64,000 nucleotides of DNA, taken from the NCBI RefSeq assembly GCF_003932845.1, contig NZ_RQZH01000003.1, positions 117,151 through 181,150 on the forward strand. Direction: 5' to 3'. Below the pieces are notes generated by a model that was given only the letters and a program-made list of their open reading frames with translations, made no database searches and had not been told where the DNA came from. Origin of the DNA: Prevotella sp. OH937_COT-195. Lineage in GTDB: Bacteria > Bacteroidota > Bacteroidia > Bacteroidales > Bacteroidaceae. Both the position numbers and the translations under genes were made by a program. Within the stretch, counting starts at the first letter, position 1. Each line of letters opens with the position of its first letter. This document shows, piece after piece, positions 1-7,019 of this stretch.

Positions 1-509
1 ATGAGAATTAAGAACCAAGGTGTAAAAATGTCTGATGTTTGGTTTATTTCTTGGACCAGGTCCTTAACCTTAATCCACCTCATATCACACACTTCTTGAG
101 GATTGTAATGAAATGTTTCTTGATTACTTTTTCCTTCAAAAACATAATCAATTTCATTTTCCACAAGACTACTGCATTTTGCAGAATACTCAAACTGAAA
201 CAGGAATCTTAATTTTGTATTTATATTAAGCTCTTCTTGTAGTCTTACTTTTGCAGAATTATTAAGAGATTGATAAGATGAAATATCAAGAGGATGTCCA
301 CAGCATGCATTACTCCAAATCCCTCCAGAATGATATTTTGTCAAAGCTCTTTTTTGAAGCAAAATCATTCCCAAGTCATTTCTTATAATTACAGAGAAAG
401 CATAATGTTTGAGGCCTTCAATGTGGGCTTTCATTTTTTCACACATGATAGGCTCGTTGGCTAATAAAACTAAGTCCTTACTTTTCAATTTGAAATTAAC
501 ATTCTCCAT
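1..509 (-). CDS. idi: Isopentenyl-diphosphate delta-isomerase type I, N-terminal part (cut by window start)
   Basis: Reading the minus strand from the ATG at 509 gives 169 residues without a stop, running off the window. The enzyme interconverts isopentenyl and dimethylallyl diphosphate in cytosolic isoprenoid synthesis. The protein is a NUDIX-fold type I isomerase. It shows the family signature HAFSV-like 'HYAFSV', then 'KYHSGGIWSNACCGHP', which holds the active-site Cys and metal-binding His. Further on are a NUDIX-like 'RLQEEL', the acidic pair in 'VENEIDYVF', and 'NPQEVCDMRW'. The C-terminus ends near 'FTPWFL', so only a short tail is missing. Assignment is by motif recognition and is firm. 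Nothing can be said about the neighbour beyond the window. Confidence 0.9.
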   Translation of the reverse strand, partial: MENVNFKLKSKDLVLLANEPIMCEKMKAHIEGLKHYAFSVIIRNDLGMILLQKRALTKYHSGGIWSNACCGHPLDISSYQSLNNSAKVRLQEELNINTKLRFLFQFEYSAKCSSLVENEIDYVFEGKSNQETFHYNPQEVCDMRWIKVKDLVQEINQTSDIFTPWFLIL

Positions 510-831
510 ATAAACTTTGTATTAGTATACAAAGTTACGATAAAATAAATTCATATGCCATAAAATTGGTAAGATTAACACTTTGAAACAACAAACTGTC
601 TTATCATTTTCCAAGTTTTCTGTAATGCTCCTCACTTTAACAAGATATAACAACTCTTTTGCATACCCAATCCTGTTTAAGAAATCATAATAATTTCCGC
701 CTTTATACTTGTACACCATTGTCCCTTTTAAGTGATCTAATCGTTCTTTGACATTATTGAAATTAGTCTTTTACGAGCATTATAAGAGTCAACGGACTTG
801 ATAAGGCAACTTTGTATTCTTATTCAAAAGA
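510..831. other. Intergenic stretch, no supported gene
   Basis: The stretch holds AT-rich sequence and one 65-codon minus-strand open frame (522-719). That frame has no recognisable domain and no clear promoter, so I do not call it. Given the transposase remnant that follows, this may be eroded mobile-element DNA. Confidence 0.4.
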
Positions 832-1000
832 ATGCATATACATCAAGATAAGTTCGTATTTGCTCAATTAGTGTCTTTCCTAGATAGGAACCATTTCAAC
901 TATCTGGTTCGTAAATATGGTAGTGACAAGTATATCAAGTACTTTACTTGTTGGAACTAACTGTTAGCTCTGATTTCATACAAATACTCTCAATAATTAC
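832..1000 (+). pseudogene. Remnant of an IS4-type (DUF4372 N-terminus) transposase
   Basis: From the ATG at 832 the plus strand reads 'MHIHQDKFVFAQLVSFLDRN' followed by '..YLVRKYGSDKYIKYFTCWN', then a stop at 958-960 and in-frame 'LLALIS'. This matches the N-terminus of Bacteroidetes IS4-family transposases of the DUF4372 type, where the pattern is '..FAQL..FL....F...V.KY..NKYVK.F.CWNQLL.L'. The glutamine codon of CWNQLL is now TAA. Homology fades after about 1000, and the DDE catalytic part is absent. It is a dead fragment. The family call is by eye, and the 3' limit is approximate. Confidence 0.45.
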
Positions 1001-1438
1001 GTTTGGCTGATTTTTCTTTGAGATTCCTTCATCTGTAACGGTGAAAAAGAGTACTTTTGCAATGTCAAATCAAGTGTTCATTGAAGCATTGCAGAATAAA
1101 GAAGGGAAAAGAAACTCGCTCGTTTCCAATTCGTAACCCATTCACCCCTTATTTGTGCTTATTTTGCTGATTGTCTGAAAGATACATTCTTATTGAATCT
1201 TTTGCGGGCAAAGACGGGTGTCTTCTCTGAAAAAGTCGGCTTTCTCTAAGGGAATACAAAATATCCGCAAAGTTCGGGAATGGTGGTTTCTTTTTCATGG
1301 CATAAAGGTACGAAACATATTTGAATTGAACAAATGAAAATAAATAGTTTTTCAGAAGTCTCAATCCTTGATTTCCACAGAAATGGCAACTACCGAAAAC
1401 TACGGACAATCGTAGCAATCGGGGTACTCCGTCCTTTA
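1001..1438. other. Non-coding or decayed sequence downstream of the hydrolase gene
   Basis: No gene is supported here. Open frames in this stretch are short and lack recognisable motifs. Part may be further transposase debris. The 3' end of the hydrolase gene on the minus strand lies at its right edge. Confidence 0.35.
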
Positions 1439-2446
1439 TTAAACTCCTCCTCCCAGTCTTTCAAAATAGTTCGCAATCTCGTCCCACGTCTTGAATGTTG
1501 GACTGCCGAGCGACACTACCGTACCCATGAAAGCAGAACGAAGGGTGTCGTACTGCGGCGTTATGAGAAAATCTCCCAACAGGAGTTGCGGGCGGTTGAC
1601 AAATACAACATGGTCGTATGCCGGCACACCGATGTTTTCCTTAAGCCACGACAAAACATCGGCACACTGCCCGGCATCATGGTTCGGCGACGGTGCCACG
1701 AAAAATATTTCGTATGTATCAAGCAGTCTGCGGAAAGTCTTGCGCGCAGAAGACAACTGTTTACCATACTTGTCGCGCAGTGCATCAATGCTTATGTATA
1801 TCACCTTACGGTCGCGCACTTCCTGACAATCGTCTATCCAGCGTATCACGGGAATGACACTGTTGACAAACACCTCGTCGTTCATGCGATGCCCGCCATG
1901 AAACCACACTGCCCGACGATAATGCTCGGAGAACAGAGGATAGGTTTGTACAAGTTGGTCTTCGTCACCGAACAATCCCCATACGTGCCGTTGCTCAACA
2001 TCAGACGTGTCGGCGAAGCAACCTTCCTGCACGTTGCGATATTCCTTAACCAAGGTCTTTGTTACGATAAACTCCTGAACACCGTCTTTTCGCGAGTTGA
2101 GAAAAGTCTGCCTGCCCGTCATGCCGTGCGCTCCCATTGTGTCTGCAATTCGAAATGCCGGGTTTATAAGTATTCTGTCGAAACCGTGCAACTGCTCGGC
2201 ATACATTCCGCCCATCGATGTTCCGATGATGAGGTCGGGCTTTTCGCGCTCTGCCATCTCGCGCAGCATTGCAAGTCCCTCGTGCGGGTCAATCGGAATA
2301 TCCTCTGCCACCACTGTTGCCGAGGGCAGCATTGTGCGCATGCGCCCCACCGTCCCACTGCATGCCGACGAAGCAAAACCGTGTACATACATTATCTTTT
2401 TGCCCCACATAATGTCGGGATATTGTTTCATATACTGATTTTCCAT
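1439..2446 (-). CDS. YqiA/UPF0227-type alpha/beta hydrolase fused to a degenerate HAD (5'-nucleotidase-like) domain
   Basis: 335 residues. Residues 1-205 form an alpha/beta hydrolase of the YqiA/YcfP type. 'YVHGFASS' gives the oxyanion region (20-27), 'GTSMGG' holds the nucleophile Ser77, Asp161/163 lie in 'GDEDQ', and the catalytic His186 is in 'HGGHRMND'. Residues about 213-335 resemble the 5'(3')-deoxyribonucleotidase (NT5C) HAD fold: 'FFVAPSPNHD', 'VLSWLKENIG', 'RPQLLLGDFLI' and 'GTVVSLGSP..' align with that family. The expected DxDG is instead 'SIDA' (219-222), so the phosphatase nucleophile Asp is Ser. YqiA-like proteins are short-chain esterases, and the substrate here is unknown. The fusion and the dead second domain are inferences from motif reading. 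It is a single gene pointing away from the GTPase pair. Confidence 0.75.
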   Translation of the reverse strand: MENQYMKQYPDIMWGKKIMYVHGFASSACSGTVGRMRTMLPSATVVAEDIPIDPHEGLAMLREMAEREKPDLIIGTSMGGMYAEQLHGFDRILINPAFRIADTMGAHGMTGRQTFLNSRKDGVQEFIVTKTLVKEYRNVQEGCFADTSDVEQRHVWGLFGDEDQLVQTYPLFSEHYRRAVWFHGGHRMNDEVFVNSVIPVIRWIDDCQEVRDRKVIYISIDALRDKYGKQLSSARKTFRRLLDTYEIFFVAPSPNHDAGQCADVLSWLKENIGVPAYDHVVFVNRPQLLLGDFLITPQYDTLRSAFMGTVVSLGSPTFKTWDEIANYFERLGGGV

Positions 2447-2535
2447 TACAGATATTGTTTCTTTACGTCATATTTTAACGAATTTCAAATGTACGAAACA
2501 ACCTCCGTTCAGACAAACGTTGCGGGTTAATAATC

Positions 2536-2720
2536 CATAAAACCGGTGTTTTTCACGGTAACATTTGCCATGAAAACCGGTTCGCACAACCTGACATATA
2601 ACAAAAACAAAGGCACGGAAAAACATAAGTACCGACAAAATGGGCGAATTTTGAAATGCAAAACAGGCGAATTTGAAGAGTAATTTCGCCCAAATTGATT
2701 AACAAAACAGGCGGAATTAC
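2536..2720. repeat. Intergenic palindromic repeats (ACCGGT and GGGCGAATT types)
   Basis: Two AAAACCGGT-type copies occur at about 2537-2583. A 7-bp stem follows (gggcgaa at 2642 and ttcgccc at about 2685), with further copies of the GGCGAATT/GGCGGAATT word. The same word recurs downstream of the PKD gene (19123-19206) and near 53980-54040. They look like terminator or REP-type intergenic repeats. Function is inferred only. Confidence 0.35.
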
Positions 2721-2764
2721 TTTTGTCGAGAGCATCAACCCGAGCGTAAAAAGAAGAAAAATAT

Positions 2765-2795
2765 TTTGCAGTTTCGCAACTATTTTCTATTTTTG
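2765..2795 (+). promoter_or_regulatory. Bacteroidetes-type promoter for the dynamin-like GTPase operon
   Basis: TTTG at 2765-2768, 19-base spacer, TATTTTTG at 2788-2795. This matches the Bacteroidetes sigma-ABfr consensus. Transcription would start near 2800, which favours the ATG at 2819 over the one at 2810 as translation start. Confidence 0.65.
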
Positions 2796-2809
2796 TCTTT
2801 GTTAATAAC

Positions 2810-4633
2810 ATGGGAGCAATGAATGAAGATGCAAAACAGAGAGTTGAACGCGAATACCGGCGCATAGCGGGAAAACTGCAACAGGCGGCAGGCAGCATGC
2901 GCGGAACGGGAGGACGGGACGCGGTGTTGGCACAGACGCGCGATGCACTCGCCTCAACGCTCGAACACCTGATTGACGAATATGGCACACAGGCGGAACA
3001 GACAATCGGTTCAACGGTGTGGGATCAACTCGTCATAGCATTCTTCGGAGAAACAAATGCCGGAAAGAGCACTATCATAGAGACAATGCGCATACTCACG
3101 AACGAGACGACACGCGAACGGAAACGCGAAGAAACCGGCTCGGCACAAGACGGAATGATAGTGGGCGACGGGAGAACCGATTTCACGAAAGTGTATTGCG
3201 AATACCGCCTGAAGATAAACGGCAAACCATTCACGCTGATTGACGTGCCGGGGATAGAAGGTCGCGAGGAGGATTACTCGGAGGAGATAAAACGCGCACT
3301 CGACAAGGCTCACTGCATTTTCTATGTGCAAGGACACAACAAACAACCCGACACGGCAACGGCAGAGAAGATAAAACGATACCTGAAAGACTGGGTAAGC
3401 GTGTATTCGATATATAACATAAGGGGAGGAAGCAGCGACTACGACGAACCGGAAGAACGAGAAACACTGATGACGGAGAAAACGGTAAAGACAGAAGTTC
3501 TCATAACTAACACCTTCCGGGAAATTCTCGGCGACCGGTACAAAGGGAACGTATCGCTGCAAGGGTTGCTCGCAATGTGTTCCGTGGCAGAGTTCGCAGA
3601 GACACGGGGCGACCTGCTGCGCACACAACGGAAACTGAAAACTCTATTCGGCGACGGGGAAACACTGTTGCGTTTCAGCCGATTGCACTCGCTGACCGAA
3701 CTTATAGACGACATGGCAGACCGTTTCGTAGACGAAATCGTGGAGGCAAACAAGCATAAAATGATCTCACTTGCAAGAAAGGCATACCACGGAATTTCCG
3801 ACGAACTGCAACGACAACAAGAGGCGACACGGCGCACACGACTGTTGCTGCACACCCTTCAAGGAGACATTAAGAGCGTGACGGCAAAGACACAAACCGC
3901 AATGGAACGCGACATAAAACAAGTGAACGACAACGAGTACAACGCGCTGAAAGAAAAGGTTTGCGCAGCAATAGACAACAAAGTGCTGAACGAGGCACAA
4001 CGGAAATTTGCCATAGAACAACAGGAGGCTCTCGTACCATCGCGCATTGAGAAAGGGATAAACGAGGCGGTGACACGCAACGTTGGAGAGATGAATGACT
4101 ACATAAGTATGCGGAAAAGGCAAATCGACTATATTCCGCTCGCAGGACAACTCGACATAGAAGACCCGCAGAAACGCCTCGGCTCGTTCTTCGTGAGTAC
4201 AAAACGAATAGAGCAGACTCTAAATCCCGGCTTAGGCGATGTGGGAAGTTTCGCAGTATCGGTGGCGGGAGGGGCGTCGATAGGCAGTTTTTTCACGTTC
4301 ATAGCACCCGGAGTGGCAACGGCGACGGGGGCGGTACTCGGCGGATTGTCGCACATCGCACGCAAAACGATATTCGGCGACGGACGGAGAAGCAAGGCGA
4401 AACAAGTGGCAAGGAGACAAATAGACACCGCACGAATAGACAGCAAAATACGACTGAAAGAACTTACAAAAGGGATTAATGAGCAAATAGAAAAAGACTG
4501 TGGACGAATGACAGCGGCAATAGAAGAGGAAACACGCAACCTGAAGACCGTGGAAAATATAATAGACGATGCCAAAACAGGCATAACGTCATTCATAGAA
4601 GAAATAAAATCAAAAGAATATGGCACGATATGA
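2810..4633 (+). CDS. Dynamin-like GTPase, first of a pair
   Basis: Up to 607 residues (604 if the ATG at 2819 is used). The GTPase domain shows G1 'GETNAGKS' at 80-87 and G3 'DVPGIEG' from 145. The G4 position reads 'YNIRG' (about 202-206), not the classic NKxD. A helical region follows, with coiled-coil-like charge patterns (about 315-450). Near 470-520 is a glycine/alanine-rich hydrophobic segment ('GGASIGSFFTFIAPGVATA') of the kind that docks bacterial dynamins on membranes. The C-terminus is helical again. Overall this is the plan of bacterial dynamin-like proteins (large GTPases acting on membranes). The stop overlaps the next start by 14 bases, so the two are co-translated. Members of such pairs can form hetero-oligomers in other bacteria; this is inferred here. 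Confidence 0.75.
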   Translation: MGAMNEDAKQRVEREYRRIAGKLQQAAGSMRGTGGRDAVLAQTRDALASTLEHLIDEYGTQAEQTIGSTVWDQLVIAFFGETNAGKSTIIETMRILTNETTRERKREETGSAQDGMIVGDGRTDFTKVYCEYRLKINGKPFTLIDVPGIEGREEDYSEEIKRALDKAHCIFYVQGHNKQPDTATAEKIKRYLKDWVSVYSIYNIRGGSSDYDEPEERETLMTEKTVKTEVLITNTFREILGDRYKGNVSLQGLLAMCSVAEFAETRGDLLRTQRKLKTLFGDGETLLRFSRLHSLTELIDDMADRFVDEIVEANKHKMISLARKAYHGISDELQRQQEATRRTRLLLHTLQGDIKSVTAKTQTAMERDIKQVNDNEYNALKEKVCAAIDNKVLNEAQRKFAIEQQEALVPSRIEKGINEAVTRNVGEMNDYISMRKRQIDYIPLAGQLDIEDPQKRLGSFFVSTKRIEQTLNPGLGDVGSFAVSVAGGASIGSFFTFIAPGVATATGAVLGGLSHIARKTIFGDGRRSKAKQVARRQIDTARIDSKIRLKELTKGINEQIEKDCGRMTAAIEEETRNLKTVENIIDDAKTGITSFIEEIKSKEYGTI

Positions 4634-6305
4634 AAACACCTTGGAACGCCTGCACCGTCTGCAGGAGATGGTAAGCATGGGAAAGGAATTGGGACTCGAA
4701 CTCGGAGAGGTGGAGGAAAAGATTGACTCGGCAATGCGAAATGCAACGGCTGGGAAAACACGCATCGTGATGCTCGGCTCGTTCAGCGACGGCAAGACGA
4801 GTGCCGTGGCAGGCATGACGGGCACTTTGCAACAGTCCATGAAAATAGACGTGGCAGAGTCATCGGACGAATTGACGGTTTACAAACTCGACTCAATAGG
4901 ACACAACTACGAGATTGTGGATACCCCGGGACTGTTCGGAACAAAGGAGAAAGAAACGAACGGACTACAAGTGCGATGCTCGGAAATAACACGGAAATAC
5001 ATATCCGAGGCAGAGGCTGTGATATATGTATGCGACGCAGTGCTGCCGTTGAAAGACTCGCACAAAGAAATTCTGCGATTGGTGCTGCGCGATTTCGGGA
5101 AACTTCCCGTCACGATATTCGTTATAAACAAGATGGACGAGGCAGGAACGGACATGACCGACGAGGAGGATTACAACGAGCATGCCGCAGTAAAACGCGA
5201 GACAATGACACGGAGACTCGCCGAAACACTCGCACTGAGCAACGAGGAACGCAACGCACTGTGCATTGTGTGTATCGCTGCCGACCCGAAAGGTAGAGGA
5301 ATGGAATACTGGCTGCAACACAAAGACGACTATGAACGTAGATCACACATATCGCTGCTGCGGCAGGAAGTGGAACGACTGGCAGGCAACACCGATGCCG
5401 AAGAACTTGCCGGGGCGGCGGGAATGGCGGTGGTGCGCGATGTACTGACGAGCATAGGGAGAAGCATCGGTTCGGTAAACCAAAGTATGAACAAACCGCT
5501 GATGCGCTGCCGGGAGGAGATTGCAGACATGAGAAGCGACTGCTTGATACTGAGACAGGAACTGAACGGCAGCCGCAGAACAATGACCGACCGCATGAAC
5601 GACTTGAAACAACGAGTGATGAACGAGATAAGACATGCGGAAACGGCAGAGCAACTGGTGCAGGTGGTGGAGGAACATATCGGGATGGAACATGGAAAAG
5701 TGACATGCTACATACTGAACAGAAACATAAGTCAGATAATGTCGGAGTGTGCAGAAGCCAACAACACCTCGCTCGAACGAAAAGAAATAGAGTTCGAAAG
5801 CCGATTAACGGCACAAAACGACATGCTGGGAAACTCTATTAAGGAATCGCAGAAAGTGTTACGCGACGTAAAGTCGAAACTCGATGTGGTGAGCCACGCA
5901 TACAGTTTGTTCTCGCAGACATTCGGAAGAACCGTGGGGAGGGCTGCAAAGTTCGAGACCAAAGCCGGAAGGTGGATAGGAAATGCAAGCGTGGCAATAG
6001 GTGTCGCGATGGAACTGTACGACTGGTACGAAGCGAAACAACGCAACGAAAAGGTTGCCGAAATGCAGCACATGCTGCGCGAGAGCGTAAACGAGATATT
6101 TTCCGGAATATTCAGAATGTTCGACAGCGATGAGAGTTATTATGCAACCTTTGCACCGACATATCCCGATATGCTGCAAATGATAAGCACACGCGAGGAG
6201 GAGTTGCGACAGATGCAGCAGCAGAGTGACAAACTGGGCGACTACCGCGACCGACTGCGACAATGGATGGAACATGACACGGACGAGGCAGAGATAATGA
6301 CATAG
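4620..6305 (+). CDS. Dynamin-like GTPase, second of a pair (LeoA/HP0731-like)
   Basis: 561 residues, overlapping the upstream GTPase gene. It has G1 'GSFSDGKT' (53-60), G3 'DTPGLFG' (101-107) and a canonical G4 'NKMDE' (170-174). Long helical stalk-like segments follow (about 275-430) with many charged residues. There is a modest alanine/glycine patch ('GNASVAIGVAMELYDWYE', about 455-475) and a coiled-coil C-terminus. The layout resembles LeoA/HP0731-type bacterial dynamins. Likely acts at the inner membrane with its partner, either in membrane remodelling or in stress/phage tolerance. These roles are known for some bacterial dynamins but not shown here. Family call firm, role unknown. Confidence 0.75.
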   Translation: MARYENTLERLHRLQEMVSMGKELGLELGEVEEKIDSAMRNATAGKTRIVMLGSFSDGKTSAVAGMTGTLQQSMKIDVAESSDELTVYKLDSIGHNYEIVDTPGLFGTKEKETNGLQVRCSEITRKYISEAEAVIYVCDAVLPLKDSHKEILRLVLRDFGKLPVTIFVINKMDEAGTDMTDEEDYNEHAAVKRETMTRRLAETLALSNEERNALCIVCIAADPKGRGMEYWLQHKDDYERRSHISLLRQEVERLAGNTDAEELAGAAGMAVVRDVLTSIGRSIGSVNQSMNKPLMRCREEIADMRSDCLILRQELNGSRRTMTDRMNDLKQRVMNEIRHAETAEQLVQVVEEHIGMEHGKVTCYILNRNISQIMSECAEANNTSLERKEIEFESRLTAQNDMLGNSIKESQKVLRDVKSKLDVVSHAYSLFSQTFGRTVGRAAKFETKAGRWIGNASVAIGVAMELYDWYEAKQRNEKVAEMQHMLRESVNEIFSGIFRMFDSDESYYATFAPTYPDMLQMISTREEELRQMQQQSDKLGDYRDRLRQWMEHDTDEAEIMT

Positions 6306-6421
6306 ACAGAGAGCGGCACGGCATATTTATGTATATGGCGAACTGCGGGCGTACACCAAATTGATTATTGACAATAAAGTTTTTTTAATTGAAAAAGGCA
6401 GGAAATATAAAAAGAAATGCC

Positions 6422-6429
6422 TATATTTG
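6422..6429 (+). promoter_or_regulatory. -7 promoter element TATATTTG before the MaoC-type gene
   Basis: A perfect TAnnTTTG element lies 28 bases before the chosen ATG at 6457. No good TTTG is seen at the expected 19-21 bases upstream, so the promoter is only partly supported. Confidence 0.45.
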
Positions 6430-6456
6430 CATAAGAAAACAAAAATCACAATTATA

Positions 6457-6927
6457 ATGGCAAAACTGACAGTAAAATCTTACGAAGAGTTCGCATCTTA
6501 TCTGGGAAAAGAATTGGGAACTTCGGAATGGCTCGAAATCAAACAGGAACGCATCAACATGTTTGCAGACGCCACACTCGACCACCAGTGGATACACGTT
6601 GACACGGAGAGGGCGGAAAAAGAAAGTCCGTATAAATCGACCATAGCACACGGATACCTCACGCTGTCATTGCTGCCACACTTGTGGGAGGAGGTAATAG
6701 ATGTGCAAAACATCAAACTGCTGGTTAACTATGGAATGGACAAGATGCGTTTCGGACAACCCGTGAAGAGCGGATCGAGGATACGCATGAAGGCTTCGCT
6801 CCACAACATCAACAACCTCAGAGGGGTATGCAAGACCGAAGTGGCATTCAAAATAGAAATAGAGAACGAGCGAAAACCCGCCATTGAGGGCGTGGCAACG
6901 TTCTTGTATTATTTCAACAACAACTGA
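6457..6927 (+). CDS. MaoC-family dehydratase ((R)-specific enoyl-CoA hydratase-like)
   Basis: 156 residues from the ATG at 6457. This start is preferred over an upstream in-frame start because it follows the -7 element and begins with the usual 'MAKLTVKSYEEF'. It is a hot-dog fold protein. 'FADATLDHQWIHVD' carries the hydratase Asp and His, and 'IAHGYLTLSLLPHLW' is the family's hallmark helix. It probably hydrates enoyl-CoA or a related acyl thioester in the cytosol, as NodN/MaoC relatives do. It stands alone between the GTPase pair and the converging glycoside hydrolase gene, so context does not narrow the substrate. Confidence 0.85.
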   Translation: MAKLTVKSYEEFASYLGKELGTSEWLEIKQERINMFADATLDHQWIHVDTERAEKESPYKSTIAHGYLTLSLLPHLWEEVIDVQNIKLLVNYGMDKMRFGQPVKSGSRIRMKASLHNINNLRGVCKTEVAFKIEIENERKPAIEGVATFLYYFNNN

Positions 6928-7019
6928 CACGACCTCCGACGGCACATAAATTGATGCCACATAACGCAAGATATTGAAACACACATCGGTTTCTTATGTT
7001 GCGTGTTACTCGGCAAAGG

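Noticed and set aside
522..719. 65-codon minus-strand open frame
   Set aside because: Short, no domain, no clear promoter, and located beside transposase debris.
1334..2530. 398-codon open frame on the plus strand opposite the hydrolase gene
   Set aside because: Shadow of the minus-strand gene: no family motifs, odd composition rich in His, Cys and Arg, whereas the minus strand encodes a clear hydrolase.
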